A DNA stretch of 38,562 nucleotides from Alphaproteobacteria bacterium (lineage in GTDB: Bacteria; Pseudomonadota; Alphaproteobacteria; UBA6615), in assembly GCA_002722515.1 (NCBI GenBank), contig PBMH01000023.1, forward strand, positions 1 to 38,562. The letters run 5' to 3'. A model generated the notes under the pieces. The model saw only the letters and a program-made list of their open reading frames with translations, did not search any database and was not told where the DNA came from. Made by a program: the position numbers and the translations under genes. Positions within the stretch are counted from its first letter, which is position 1. Each line of letters opens with the position of its first letter. Shown in pieces: positions 28,656 to 38,562 of the stretch.

Positions 28656-30545
28656 ATGCTCGAAGCGCTGAGACAAAGTTCAAAAAGTTGGGTGATGAAA
28701 GTCATCCTCGGGGCTCTCGCACTGACATTTGTTGTTTTCTTCGGAAGCGACATCGGCGGCGGGCGTGGCGGCAACCAAAATGGTGCTGGACCGGTGGTCG
28801 AGGTCGGCAATACTAATTTCACGGTCCACCAGATAGGGCGCGAACTGAATGATCAGATACAACGCACCTCACAATTAACGGGCCAGCAACTCGATACTGA
28901 AACTGCGATCCAGGCCGGATTACTCGATCAAACCCTATCCCGACTGGTAACACGAACCGTCATCGATCAGGCGGCGCAGAAACTTGGGGTCACAACATCA
29001 TTAGATGCCGCGTCCACCGCCATCCGTGCTCTTCCTCAGTTTAAGGGGCCGAGCGGACGATTCGAACGAGCTCAGTTCGAACGCTTCTTGCTACACAACA
29101 ACCAAACGGAGGCCCAGTTCGTTAACCAGGTCCGCCTCGACCTCATCCGGACGCAGTATATTGACACGATCCGCGCGGCCGTCACGGCACCAGCGCCACT
29201 CACCAATACTATCTTCAAAAGGCGCGGCGAACAGCGGGTCGCCGAGATCGTTATAGTTCCAGTGCGCCCGGATGCCGGAATAGGTGAGCCCGACACAGTT
29301 GAACTAAGCGCCTTCTATGACGCCAACCGAGCTGCTTTCGAAACGCCCGAGTTCCGGGTTGCAACCTATGCCACAATGGATGCCAACAGTTTGGCCAACG
29401 AAATGGTCATCCCCGAGGAGGAATTACGTGAGGAGTACGAACTTCGAGGCAATGAATTTTTTCAACCCGAAGTTCGAGACATATCACAGGCAACCTTCGT
29501 TTCGCACGAGAACGCGAAGCGGGCCAAAGTACTAATAGACGGCGGAAAGAATTTTGGAGATGCGGCGAAGGAAGTATCCGGCCTGCAGCCGGTTTCCCTC
29601 GGCAACGTGGCTCGCACCGAAGTACCGGTCACGGAATTGGCAGATACCGCATTCAATCTTCCTGTGGATGTAATCAGCGCTCCAGTCGAGAGCGACCTCG
29701 GCTGGCATCTAATACTAGTCAGTGCAATCAAACCCGGCAGGATTATTCCATTTGATGAAGCACGCGAATTGCTCCACGAGGAGCTCGCCCGCGACGAGGC
29801 CCGTGATGCGATTTTTGATTTACTCAATGATGTCGAGGACGGGCTGGCCGGCGGAGCATCCCTAGAGGACGTCGCGCGCGACAGCAATCTGACAAGGGGC
29901 CACATCAACGGAGTGTCGAGTTACGGGCTGCTACGCTCCAAAAGCGCGAACCCCGATTCTACGATTCAGCCAGAGCTGGTCGAGAACCTTTTCAACATCA
30001 AAAATCCGGGTGACACTGAGACTATCGAGGGTCACGATGGTGGCTTCACGGTAATCCGCCTCGATGAGGTTGATCCGCCACGCATTCCAACTCTGGACGA
30101 GGTTCGTGATCAAGTTATTGCGGCTTGGAAGACCGATCGCATCACTACTGTAGCCGAAGAAACCGCGCAGAAAATAGCTGATCGGGCGCGCCGCGGAGAA
30201 AGCCTCGAAAAACTAGCCGACGAATTCAAGGGGACGTTCGAAACGACTCCTGCATTTGACCGCATGGAGAACGAATTGACGATACCGAGAGAGCTCATCA
30301 CCCCGGTGTTCGAAGCCGCACGCGGTGAGGTCATCACGCAACTTACGTCCGGCGGTGCCGCTATAGCAAAGGTAATCAAGATCGAACCGGCGAACATGTC
30401 CGATCCGGCCCGCGAGAATATTTCGGCGGTACTTACCAACCAAATTGCCAACGATCTTGTGACGCAATTATCGACAGCGCTGGAGAACGAGATCGGCGTC
30501 AGCATTGACCAAGAAGCGCTCCAAGACGCGTTTCAAACGCAATGA
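28656..30545 (+). CDS. ppiD: PpiD/SurA-like periplasmic peptidyl-prolyl isomerase, membrane-anchored
   Basis: The 629-residue product resembles PpiD, an inner-membrane-anchored chaperone at the Sec exit site. It has a short cytoplasmic N terminus, one membrane helix (about 15-33, VILGALALTFVVFFG), a SurA-N-like helical region (about 50-240), and a parvulin-like domain (about 270-370) recognisable from SLGNVARTEVPV...TAFNLPVDVISAPVESDLGWHLILV, then a long helical C-terminal part. The parvulin domain is divergent, so isomerase activity is uncertain. The frame opens at 28578, but that start lies on the promoter -35; the ATG at 28656 gives the typical PpiD start MLEALRQSSKSWVMK. trpE follows closely. 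Confidence 0.88.
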   Translation: MLEALRQSSKSWVMKVILGALALTFVVFFGSDIGGGRGGNQNGAGPVVEVGNTNFTVHQIGRELNDQIQRTSQLTGQQLDTETAIQAGLLDQTLSRLVTRTVIDQAAQKLGVTTSLDAASTAIRALPQFKGPSGRFERAQFERFLLHNNQTEAQFVNQVRLDLIRTQYIDTIRAAVTAPAPLTNTIFKRRGEQRVAEIVIVPVRPDAGIGEPDTVELSAFYDANRAAFETPEFRVATYATMDANSLANEMVIPEEELREEYELRGNEFFQPEVRDISQATFVSHENAKRAKVLIDGGKNFGDAAKEVSGLQPVSLGNVARTEVPVTELADTAFNLPVDVISAPVESDLGWHLILVSAIKPGRIIPFDEARELLHEELARDEARDAIFDLLNDVEDGLAGGASLEDVARDSNLTRGHINGVSSYGLLRSKSANPDSTIQPELVENLFNIKNPGDTETIEGHDGGFTVIRLDEVDPPRIPTLDEVRDQVIAAWKTDRITTVAEETAQKIADRARRGESLEKLADEFKGTFETTPAFDRMENELTIPRELITPVFEAARGEVITQLTSGGAAIAKVIKIEPANMSDPARENISAVLTNQIANDLVTQLSTALENEIGVSIDQEALQDAFQTQ

Positions 30546-30573
30546 AGTGCCACCAAATGCCTGCATCCGCCAC

Positions 30574-32079
<1,506 letters not shown>

Positions 32080-32178
32080 TCAGCGCCAAACATCAACGCC
32101 GAAAGCCTTATTATACATGGCCAAGGTGTTCTTAATTAAGAGAAGAACCCGCGCAATATGCGTCGGGCAATATCACAA

Positions 32179-33072
32179 CTATTTAGCCTTCGATAGGCGT
32201 ACAGCAATTGCACTGATGGGCACTAGAGCGAAGCCCCGGGCTCGCGCGTCCGGCAGCCACTCCGCCAGGGCATCGATGGTCGTATCCTTGGGATGGCCAA
32301 TGGCGATCGCATGTCCCTGACGACGGGCGATATCTTCAACGTCACGGAACACTGACCGAACCGCGATGAGCGTCGGATCGTGATCGAGGAAGACGTCCCG
32401 ACGCAGCGCCGGGATTCCCTGCAGCGCGGCCTCGGACTGGGCTACCGTTTCAGCTGTTGTGCGGCTATCAAGAAAGAGTAACCCGCGCGTACGAAGTGCC
32501 TTCATCACTACTGACATCGTCGGCAAGTTGGCAGTGGCTTTACTTCCCATATGATTATTGACGCCAACGAACCCCTCGAATTGGGAGAGGTTCCATTCGA
32601 TCCGACGGTTTATCTCCTCTGGGGACAAGTCGACGAGCACGGCATGCGGTCCGGGATCAACATTACGACCCGGTTCCATGGGCAGATGCACCAGCAACTC
32701 ATGGCCTGCATCCCGCGCGTCAACTGTCTGGGTCTCCAAGTCACGAGCATGGGCAAGATAAGCAAGAGTCAGCGGCGCTGGAAGTCGGACCACGTGCTCG
32801 GAACGAGACCTGTCGAGTCCCATATCGTCAATAACTACGGCAATCATAGGCTGCCACGGTGCGGCAACGGCGGGTACGGCATATCGTTGCCAGGTCGCCT
32901 TGTCCGGACGCGGCGGGACCGAGGCGACTAACGGCTCTGGCGCGGCTGGTATTACCGGCATAACATTCATCGACGGTATTGGGTCTCGGGCAGGAGGGCC
33001 AAAGATTAGGACCCCACCCAACGCCAAGAAAGTGACGACCGGAACCACCACCTTATGTTTCCAATGGTTCAA
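32179..33072 (-). CDS. Divergent polysaccharide deacetylase family protein (YibQ-like)
   Basis: The 297-residue product has an N-terminal membrane helix or uncleaved signal (about 8-25, VVVPVVTFLALGGVLIF), a Pro/Ala-rich linker (about 27-72) and a domain beginning MIAVVIDDMGLDRSRSE. Motifs of the YibQ/divergent-deacetylase family follow: TLAYLAHARD, HELLVHLPMEP, GFVGVNNHMGSKAT, LFLDSRTT, VFLDHD and GHAIAIGHPKD. The fold is that of NodB-type deacetylases, but activity is unproven. The start codon is TTG at 33070-33072 with a weak ribosome-binding site; a GTG seven codons later is an alternative. It is oriented against trpE and trpG and separates them. Confidence 0.87.
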   Translation of the reverse strand: MNHWKHKVVVPVVTFLALGGVLIFGPPARDPIPSMNVMPVIPAAPEPLVASVPPRPDKATWQRYAVPAVAAPWQPMIAVVIDDMGLDRSRSEHVVRLPAPLTLAYLAHARDLETQTVDARDAGHELLVHLPMEPGRNVDPGPHAVLVDLSPEEINRRIEWNLSQFEGFVGVNNHMGSKATANLPTMSVVMKALRTRGLLFLDSRTTAETVAQSEAALQGIPALRRDVFLDHDPTLIAVRSVFRDVEDIARRQGHAIAIGHPKDTTIDALAEWLPDARARGFALVPISAIAVRLSKAK

Positions 33073-33336
33073 AGTTCTGCTGACAACTTACGCACTGGCT
33101 TGCCCTCCTTGCGTGGGGCGTTATGAGGCACCTTGGGCATTGGTACTCGAGCGCCCGGTCTGTTTCGGGATGCCAGCAGGGAATGCTATTAGACGAACCT
33201 TGGAACAGATTCGTCCAAATTTTCCTTTGTGAACCCCTTCATGGCTTCCACCGCACATGCTTTGCCGCCCCGGGCAACGCTGTTATAAGTCCCCGCCTCA
33301 AACGCGAGACACAAGAATGCCGGACAACCTGTTGAG
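33073..33336. promoter_or_regulatory. Divergent yibQ-trpG intergenic region with candidate trpG promoter
   Basis: This 264-base region separates the leftward yibQ-like gene from rightward trpG. TTGCCG (33262-33267) and TATAAG (33284-33289), 16 bases apart, form a plausible trpG promoter. A 70-codon open frame (33123-33335, plus strand) ends one base before the trpG ATG. It has a GGGG before its start but a composition unlike a normal protein and no Trp-codon cluster, so I do not call it a gene. Confidence 0.4.
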
Positions 33337-33966
33337 ATGTTTCTCTTAATCGACAACTACGATAGCTTCACCTACAATCTCGTCCACTACTTGGGTGAGC
33401 TGGGGGTTAGCTGTGATGTTAGGCGCAATGACGTCCTAAAACCCGACGAGGCGCTGGCACTCGAACCCGAGGGAATCGTTATATCACCGGGACCGTCAGA
33501 TCCCGACCACGCCGTAATGTGCCTTGAACTCGTAGCGTTAGCCGCTAAGGCTAACGTTCCGTTGCTCGGTGTTTGCCTCGGCCACCAGACGATAGGTCAA
33601 GCGTTTGGCGGAAAAATAATTCGCGCATCCGAACCTATGCACGGCAAAATTGACCAGGTCCGCCACGACGGAATTAGTCTGTTTCGCAGCCTGCCCAACC
33701 CGTTAGAGGTAACCCGTTACCACTCTCTATGTATCGACCCCGCTTCCATGCCAGACTGTTTAGAGATCACTGCTCGGACTTCCGACAAGATCATCATGGG
33801 CCTAAAGCATACGGATCTGCCAATCCATGGCGTACAGTTCCACCCCGAGAGTATTGCCACCGAAGCCGGTCACGACCTGCTTGCGAATTTTGTAGAACTG
33901 GCGACCGGCAAACCCGTTGTTGCCTATGGCAACGACACCCGCGCCGGGGAGATGATGGCGTTATGA
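33337..33966 (+). CDS. trpG: Anthranilate synthase component II (glutamine amidotransferase)
   Basis: TrpG hydrolyses glutamine to feed ammonia to TrpE; in some bacteria the same subunit serves PabB for folate. The 209-residue product is a class I amidotransferase: LIDNYDSFTYNLVHYLGELG (4-23), SPGPSDPD (50-57), nucleophile Cys80 in GVCLGHQTIGQAFGG, and HPESIATEAG with the catalytic His-Glu. Only GAG directly precedes the ATG, so the ribosome-binding site is weak. Its stop overlaps the trpD start. It is split from trpE by the opposite-strand yibQ-like gene. Confidence 0.97.
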   Translation: MFLLIDNYDSFTYNLVHYLGELGVSCDVRRNDVLKPDEALALEPEGIVISPGPSDPDHAVMCLELVALAAKANVPLLGVCLGHQTIGQAFGGKIIRASEPMHGKIDQVRHDGISLFRSLPNPLEVTRYHSLCIDPASMPDCLEITARTSDKIIMGLKHTDLPIHGVQFHPESIATEAGHDLLANFVELATGKPVVAYGNDTRAGEMMAL

Positions 33967-34994
33967 GTTACGACATTAACGACCTAAAACCGCTACTCAC
34001 AAAAGTTGCCGACGGCGACACCCTAAGCGAGGACGAGTCCGAAACAGCCTTTGACATGATCATGTCAGGCAACGCAACGCCAGCTCAGATTGGCGCCTTC
34101 CTAATGGCGCTGCGTCTGCGCGGAGAAACCGTCGACGAAATTACTGGCGCAGCGCGCGCCATGCGCGCCAAAGCACAAAAAATTGAAGCGCCAGAGAATG
34201 CGATGGATATCGTTGGCACCGGCGGCGACGGCACCGGCACCCTCAATATCTCTACCGCCTCAGCTATCGTGGTCGCAGGATGCGGTGTACCCGTAGCTAA
34301 ACATGGCAATCGTGCATTGAGCTCAAAGACAGGGGCGGCGGACGTGCTAACCGAACTGGGCATTAATATAGAAGCCAACTTCGAGCTCGTCAGGGAATCG
34401 ATCTGGGCCAACAATCTCGGATTTCTGATGGCACCGCGTCATCACAGCGCTATGCGCAACGTTGCAGGCCCCCGGATTGAGATGGGCACACGTACCATTT
34501 TCAATCTCCTCGGGCCGCTGTCCAACCCATCCCTGGTAACCCGCCAAATGACCGGCGTGTTTGCGCCAGAATGGACTGAGCCCATAGCCCAAGTGCTCGG
34601 CAATCTGGGCCTAACCCGTGCCTGGGTGGTACACGGTTCCGACGGCACCGATGAGCTTACCACCACCGGCCCGTCGCGCGTCTCGGAGTTGAAAGACGGG
34701 AAGGTGACTACCTATGAAGTCAACCCAGAAGACGCAAATCTACCACATGGTACCCTGGAAGACATCAAAGGTGGCGATGCAGCCCACAATGCAGCGGCTG
34801 TCCATCAGCTCCTTGCGGGCAAGAAGAGCGCCTACCGCAACGCCGTGCTCATGACGGCGGCCGGCTCGTTGATGATCGCCGACAAGGTAGACAATCTGCT
34901 CGATGGCGCGAAGATCGCCGGCGAGGCGATCGATTCCGGTGCCGCGCGTGATTGTCTCGCCCGCCTCGTCGAGATCACCAACCGGGGTGCCTAG
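33963..34994 (+). CDS. trpD: Anthranilate phosphoribosyltransferase
   Basis: TrpD attaches phosphoribosyl pyrophosphate to anthranilate. The 343-residue product has the PRPP-binding [15 protein letters not shown] (about 81-95), AVKHGNRA-like [23 protein letters not shown], and GPLSNPS. The frame is open from 33729 inside trpG, but the ATG at 33963-33965 overlaps the trpG stop (ATGA) and gives the normal family start. It is followed by trpC after two bases. The gene is ordinary and complete. Confidence 0.97.
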   Translation: MSYDINDLKPLLTKVADGDTLSEDESETAFDMIMSGNATPAQIGAFLMALRLRGETVDEITGAARAMRAKAQKIEAPENAMDIVGTGGDGTGTLNISTASAIVVAGCGVPVAKHGNRALSSKTGAADVLTELGINIEANFELVRESIWANNLGFLMAPRHHSAMRNVAGPRIEMGTRTIFNLLGPLSNPSLVTRQMTGVFAPEWTEPIAQVLGNLGLTRAWVVHGSDGTDELTTTGPSRVSELKDGKVTTYEVNPEDANLPHGTLEDIKGGDAAHNAAAVHQLLAGKKSAYRNAVLMTAAGSLMIADKVDNLLDGAKIAGEAIDSGAARDCLARLVEITNRGA

Positions 34995-34996
34995 CC

Positions 34997-35812
34997 ATGT
35001 CCGACGTCCTCACGAAGATTAACAAAGACAAGCTCGCACATATCGCCGCCTGCAAGGCAGTAACGCCGCTGTCGGCACTCGAGGCACGGGCGAAGGGCGC
35101 CAGCGAGACGCGCGGTTTTGCAAAGCAGCTCACTGATCGTGCGGCGGCCGGCCGCTTCGGGCTTATCGCCGAGGTCAAGAAAGCGAGCCCTAGCAAGGGC
35201 CTGATCCGCGAGGATTTCGATCCGTCCATGATCGCAAAGGCTTATGAGGCCGGCGGCGCAACCTGCATGTCCGTCCTAACCGACACCCCTTATTTCCAAG
35301 GCCGCGACGAGGATCTGGTGGCCGCCCGCGAAGCTGTCTCCCTGCCCGTCATCCGCAAGGACTTCATGCTCGACCCCTATCAGGTCGTCGAGGCACGCGC
35401 ACTGGGCGCGGACTGCATCCTGCTAATCATGGCTGGGCTCGAGGACGAACAGGCCGCCGAACTGGCCGCCGCCTCCCGCGACTGGGGCATGGACGTGCTA
35501 GTCGAGGTGCACAACGCTGAGGAGCTCGACCGGGCGCTCAAAATCGATGGCGATCTCGTCGGGATCAACAACCGCAACCTGAAGACGCTAACCGTTGATT
35601 TGGCGACGACAGAAGAGCTCGCGCCGCATGTGCCCTCCGACCTGGTGCTGGTTTGCGAGAGCGGCCTGTTCACCCCCGACGATTTGGTCCGCATGTCCGG
35701 GGTCGGCGCACGCTGCTTCCTGATTGGCGAATCTCTGATGCGTCAGGATGATATCGTCGGCGCCGTACGCGATCTACTAGCGCCGAGTGAAAACCTTCAG
35801 GAAAGCGCCTAA
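34997..35812 (+). CDS. trpC: Indole-3-glycerol-phosphate synthase
   Basis: TrpC closes the indole ring from carboxyphenylamino-deoxyribulose phosphate. The 271-residue barrel protein has [21 protein letters not shown], the substrate-binding [40 protein letters not shown] and [10 protein letters not shown]. The ATG at 34997 starts two bases after the trpD stop; an upstream in-frame start at 34952 would lie within trpD. It is a stand-alone TrpC without a fused TrpF domain; trpF, trpA and trpB are not in this window. Confidence 0.97.
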   Translation: MSDVLTKINKDKLAHIAACKAVTPLSALEARAKGASETRGFAKQLTDRAAAGRFGLIAEVKKASPSKGLIREDFDPSMIAKAYEAGGATCMSVLTDTPYFQGRDEDLVAAREAVSLPVIRKDFMLDPYQVVEARALGADCILLIMAGLEDEQAAELAAASRDWGMDVLVEVHNAEELDRALKIDGDLVGINNRNLKTLTVDLATTEELAPHVPSDLVLVCESGLFTPDDLVRMSGVGARCFLIGESLMRQDDIVGAVRDLLAPSENLQESA

Positions 35813-35815
35813 TCC

Positions 35816-36298
35816 ATGGTAGCTGACAAGCTTACCCATATCGACGTGGAAGGGAACGCCCGCATGGTCGACGTGACCGACAAGGAAGTCACGCGCCGGA
35901 CCGCTACTGCCGGGTGCCAGGTAATTATGAAGCCCGAGACGCTCTCCCTGATCCAAGACGGCGCAGTGAAGAAAGGCGACGTGCTGTCGATCGCTCGGAT
36001 CGCCGGCATCATTGGCGCGAAGAAGACCTCGGAGCTGATCCCGCTATGCCACCCTCTCCTGATCAATAAGGCCGACGTGCAACTTTCCATCGATGACGGC
36101 GCCAGCGCCGTAGTGATCGAGGCCACAGTCCGCGTAAACAGCCAGACCGGCGTCGAGATGGAAGCCCTAACCGCAGTATCTGTCGCCGCGCTGACGGTCT
36201 ACGACATGGTTAAGGCGGTGGATCGCGGTACGCAGATCACGGACATCCGACTGCTGCACAAGTCAGGCGGCAAGTCGGGCACCTACGAGGCGGAATGA
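35816..36298 (+). CDS. moaC: Cyclic pyranopterin monophosphate synthase MoaC
   Basis: MoaC performs the second half of the first step of molybdenum cofactor synthesis, from the MoaA product to cPMP. The 160-residue product has the active-site motifs [20 protein letters not shown] and [28 protein letters not shown] lies about 13 bases before the ATG, three bases after the trpC stop. Its stop overlaps the next ATG (ATGA). The trpC-moaC-moeA order is widespread in alphaproteobacteria although the two pathways are unrelated. Confidence 0.97.
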   Translation: MVADKLTHIDVEGNARMVDVTDKEVTRRTATAGCQVIMKPETLSLIQDGAVKKGDVLSIARIAGIIGAKKTSELIPLCHPLLINKADVQLSIDDGASAVVIEATVRVNSQTGVEMEALTAVSVAALTVYDMVKAVDRGTQITDIRLLHKSGGKSGTYEAE

Positions 36299-36753
36299 AC
36301 CGCGCGCTCACCCTGTTCCTGCTCGTCCTCGCGACTATCGCCGCGCCCGCGGTCGTGGTCGCGCTCGAATGGCTGCGTACAGTTTCCGGCTACTTCGGGC
36401 TAGCGCCGGGCATCCCGTACATCCCCAACGGGTTCGTCCAGTTCTACCTGATAGTGACGGCCGCGATGTTCGCCATCGCCCTACCCATGGCCCTCGGCCT
36501 CATCCGGCTCGGCGACCTCCGTGCGGCCCGTTATGTCCGCAACGCCCTGATGGTGTTGATATTTTGGAAAATCATCGACGTCACAATGCTTTCGGACGGC
36601 GTACACGACCTCAACGATACGGCCGGCACATTGGTGCTGTCCCTCGGTACCTTTGCATACGGCATTATCGCCGGGTTCGTCTTTTGGCGGATAGGTGTAC
36701 GGCCCCATCGCTATGCGACCACCGATCAACCTTTTGGCGAGTCCGGCGCATGA
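36295..36753 (+). CDS. Unidentified four-helix membrane protein between moaC and moeA
   Basis: I do not recognise this family. The 152-residue product has four predicted membrane helices at about 5-25, 47-70, 82-99 and 109-132, with both termini probably cytoplasmic and short. Charged residues in or near the helices include Glu25, Lys92 and Asp95 ([10 protein letters not shown]). The gene overlaps moaC by four bases (ATGA) and its stop overlaps the moeA start (ATGA), so it is locked between two molybdenum cofactor genes and must be co-translated with them. A role in that pathway or in molybdate handling is only a guess from position. No signal peptidase site is evident. Confidence 0.85.
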   Translation: MNRALTLFLLVLATIAAPAVVVALEWLRTVSGYFGLAPGIPYIPNGFVQFYLIVTAAMFAIALPMALGLIRLGDLRAARYVRNALMVLIFWKIIDVTMLSDGVHDLNDTAGTLVLSLGTFAYGIIAGFVFWRIGVRPHRYATTDQPFGESGA

Positions 36754-37973
36754 GCCAGTCACTCATGCCAGTTGTGGATGCGCGCCAGCGCATCCTCGCC
36801 GACCTGCCAACCATGGCGTCGGAGCAGGTCGCACTCACCGAGGCTCACGGCAGAGTGCTCGCCGAAAACATGGCGGCCCGGGTAACCCAGCCCCCCCTAG
36901 CAGTCTCGGCGATGGACGGTTACGCGGTCCGCGCTAAAGACATGGCGGACGTGCCTGTCGATCTGACGGTCGTCGGGGCCGTCCCTGCTGGCTGCCTGTT
37001 CGAGGGCACTGTAAAACCTGGCCAGGCCGTGCGCATCTTCACCGGCGCCGCTCTGCCCGACGGCGCCGACGCCATCGTAATCCAGGAACACACCGCACGC
37101 GACGGCGACACAGTCACCGTAAACGAGGGCGTCGAGTGCGGCCGCTACGTGCGCAAGGCGGGGCTGGACTTCGAAAGAGGCGACATCCTATTAACCGCGG
37201 GAACCATCCTAACAGCGCGAGACATCGGCTTAGCCGCGGCCATGAACCATCCCTGGCTGCAGGTCCGCCGACGTCCCCAGATCGCTCTGCTCGCCACCGG
37301 CAATGAAATCTCTCTGCCCGGCGAGGACCTGGGCCCCACCAGCATCGTCAGCTCCAACACTTTTGCGCTCGAGGGCCTGATCCGCGCCGCAGGCGGCGAT
37401 CCCATCACTCTCGGTATCGCGCCAGACGACAAAGCGGCTATCAGCGCGCTTGCGGAGGGTGCACAGAGCGCCGACATGTTGGTAACCACCGGCGGTGCGT
37501 CAGTCGGCGAGCGCGACTTGGTGCAGGACGCGCTGGCGGACATCGGCCTGGAACTCGACTTCTGGCAAATCGCCATGCGACCCGGAAAACCACTAATGTT
37601 CGGGCGCCTCGGTCCGGTTCCGATGCTCGGCTTCCCTGGCAACCCGGTGTCATCGACCGTATGCGGAGTGCTCTTCCTGAAGCCCGCACTGGCGCAGATG
37701 CTCGGTACCGGCGAGACCGAGCCGATCTTCGAAACCGCAACCCTCGGCGTCGATCTCGGCAAGAACGACCGGCGCGAGGACTATCTCCGTGCGACCCTAA
37801 CCTCCGCCGGCGACACGCTGGTGGCCACCCCCTTCGGTAAACAGGACAGCTCGATGTTCTCCCGCCTCGCAGCCTCCGACTGCCTCGTAATGCGCCCGCC
37901 ACACGCTCCCGCCGCGAAGGCCGGCGACCCGGTCGCCTTCGTACGACTGGGGAATGGGATGCAGCGAATATAA
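36750..37973 (+). CDS. moeA: Molybdopterin molybdenumtransferase MoeA
   Basis: MoeA inserts molybdenum into adenylylated molybdopterin. The 407-residue product has the family motifs PLAVSAMDGYAVRA (about 49-62), RIFTGAALPDGADAIVIQEH, RKAGLDFERGD, LLATGNEI, VTTGGASVGERDLV, MRPGKPLMFG and GFPGNPVSS. The frame is open from 36369, but the ATG at 36750 overlaps the preceding stop (ATGA) and matches the normal N terminus [16 protein letters not shown]. It is the last gene before the lexA promoter region. Confidence 0.97.
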   Translation: MSQSLMPVVDARQRILADLPTMASEQVALTEAHGRVLAENMAARVTQPPLAVSAMDGYAVRAKDMADVPVDLTVVGAVPAGCLFEGTVKPGQAVRIFTGAALPDGADAIVIQEHTARDGDTVTVNEGVECGRYVRKAGLDFERGDILLTAGTILTARDIGLAAAMNHPWLQVRRRPQIALLATGNEISLPGEDLGPTSIVSSNTFALEGLIRAAGGDPITLGIAPDDKAAISALAEGAQSADMLVTTGGASVGERDLVQDALADIGLELDFWQIAMRPGKPLMFGRLGPVPMLGFPGNPVSSTVCGVLFLKPALAQMLGTGETEPIFETATLGVDLGKNDRREDYLRATLTSAGDTLVATPFGKQDSSMFSRLAASDCLVMRPPHAPAAKAGDPVAFVRLGNGMQRI

Positions 37974-38119
37974 AAACGCACGGCGGCAAGCCTGGTTGAC
38001 GAGTCAAAAGAACAACATTAGAACGCCCACAGATGTTTGCGGTTTGTTCCAAGGTCTGTGGTACTGCCGCGCTTTAAATTCGTCCTGTGTCCGACTGTTT
38101 TCTTGGGGGTCATGACCAA
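37974..38119. other. moeA-lexA intergenic region
   Basis: This 146-base region contains the lexA promoter and SOS box near its 5' end and a GGGGG ribosome-binding sequence near 38105. The sequence between about 38030 and 38100 shows no feature I can name. No intrinsic terminator for moeA is evident. Confidence 0.5.
37996..38024 (+). promoter_or_regulatory. lexA promoter with SOS box (GAAC-N7-GAAC)
   Basis: GAAC at 38010-38013 and GAAC at 38021-38024 are separated by exactly seven bases, the alphaproteobacterial LexA operator (the reverse strand reads GTTC-N7-GTTC). A -35 TTGACG (37996-38001) and -10 TAGAAC (38019-38024) are 17 bases apart, so LexA bound there would cover the -10. This fits autoregulation of lexA. 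Confidence 0.8.
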
Positions 38120-38562
38120 ATGCTAACGCGCAAGCAACACCAGCTTCTTACCTTCATCAACGAACGGCTAAATGCGACGGGCGTGGCGCCATCCTTCGAC
38201 GAGATGAAGGAAGCCCTCGGGCTCAAGTCCAAGTCGGGAATCCACCGATTGATTACGGGACTCGAGGAGCGTGGTTTCATCCGCCGCTTAGCCCACCGGG
38301 CGCGGGCCCTCGAGGTCCTGCGCCTGCCCGGCGATACCGGTGTTGGCTCGGAGCAGTCGCAGGGCGCTGCCTTCTCGCCGAAGGTGATCGAAGGCGGCAG
38401 GGACAGCTCACCGATAGTCGCGCCGTCGGAGATGACCAAGGCGCCTGCCCCCGGCGAGGCGGCCGGCGGCAGCGAGATAGAGGTCCCGCTTCTCGGCAAG
38501 ATCGCCGCGGGTACGCCCATAGAGGCCCTGCGCGACCCGACTCGGCATATCGGCGTGCCGCC
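38120..38562 (+). CDS. lexA: LexA repressor (partial, 3' end outside window)
   Basis: LexA represses the SOS regulon and self-cleaves when RecA is activated. The first 147 codons are present. The N-terminal winged-helix domain reads [17 protein letters not shown] through [21 protein letters not shown] (recognition helix region about 35-48). A long linker (about 70-118) follows, then [16 protein letters not shown], which carries the predicted Ala130-Gly131 cleavage site. The Ser-Lys catalytic dyad lies beyond the window. GGGGG lies about ten bases before the ATG; an ATG at 38112 is in a different frame. The SOS box at 38010-38024 supports the identity. Confidence 0.95.
   Translation, partial: MLTRKQHQLLTFINERLNATGVAPSFDEMKEALGLKSKSGIHRLITGLEERGFIRRLAHRARALEVLRLPGDTGVGSEQSQGAAFSPKVIEGGRDSSPIVAPSEMTKAPAPGEAAGGSEIEVPLLGKIAAGTPIEALRDPTRHIGVP

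Noticed and set aside
32128-32148. GTTCTT/AAGAAC inverted repeat with CTTAATTAAG between trpE and the yibQ-like gene as a bidirectional terminator
   Set aside because: The 6-bp stem is AU-rich with a 9-base loop and lacks a flanking T-run on either strand. The GTTC/GAAC spacing also does not fit an SOS box.
32117-32320. 67-codon plus-strand frame after trpE
   Set aside because: Most of it lies antisense within the yibQ-like gene, it has no ribosome-binding site and no recognisable motif.

Overview
The window reads as a chromosomal core region of an alphaproteobacterium, most likely near the Rhodospirillales. Four things point there: the block dusB(nifR3)-ntrB-ntrC-ntrY-ntrX-trkA-dat-hfq-hflX; a fused ispDF; a pyruvate dehydrogenase cluster whose E1-beta subunit carries its own lipoyl domain; and the order trpG-trpD-trpC-moaC-(membrane protein)-moeA-lexA with an alphaproteobacterial GAAC-N7-GAAC SOS box before lexA. 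kdsA indicates an LPS-bearing outer membrane. No rRNA, tRNA, insertion sequence, phage gene or CRISPR array was seen. No stretch of 300 bases or more lacks a gene.

Bases 1-11998 are one leftward series. It runs from dusB through the NtrB/NtrC nitrogen two-component system, the NtrY/NtrX sensor-regulator pair, the K+ uptake regulator TrkA, a D-amino-acid transaminase, the RNA chaperone Hfq and the ribosome-associated GTPase HflX to a cut-off inositol-monophosphatase-family gene. Bases 12090-12902 hold a leftward CcsA/HemX-like membrane protein. Bases 13049-15702 run rightward: ispDF, pgpA, a CinA-type amidohydrolase and a glyoxalase-fold protein.

Bases 15699-28467 are leftward again: tpiA, secG, a clear intrinsic terminator, pyrG, kdsA, eno, ftsB, pdhA, pdhB, an undescribed 53-codon ORF, pdhC, lpd, lipA and a COQ10/START-type gene. 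PDH subunits, their E3 and the lipoate-making enzyme LipA thus lie together. From 28656 genes run rightward: a PpiD-like periplasmic folding factor, trpE, then (after a leftward YibQ-type deacetylase-like gene) trpG, trpD, trpC, moaC, an unidentified four-helix membrane protein, moeA and the start of lexA.

Most genes are ordinary housekeeping genes. The best candidates for something undescribed are small: the 53-codon ORF wedged between pdhB and pdhC with its own ribosome-binding site and a TAATG junction into pdhC; the membrane protein between moaC and moeA; the promoter of ppiD, framed by a 9-bp inverted repeat and followed by a 5' hairpin; and an unexplained 282-base gap between eno and ftsB with several symmetric motifs. 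I found no evidence of a large novel system such as a defence island or biosynthetic cluster.
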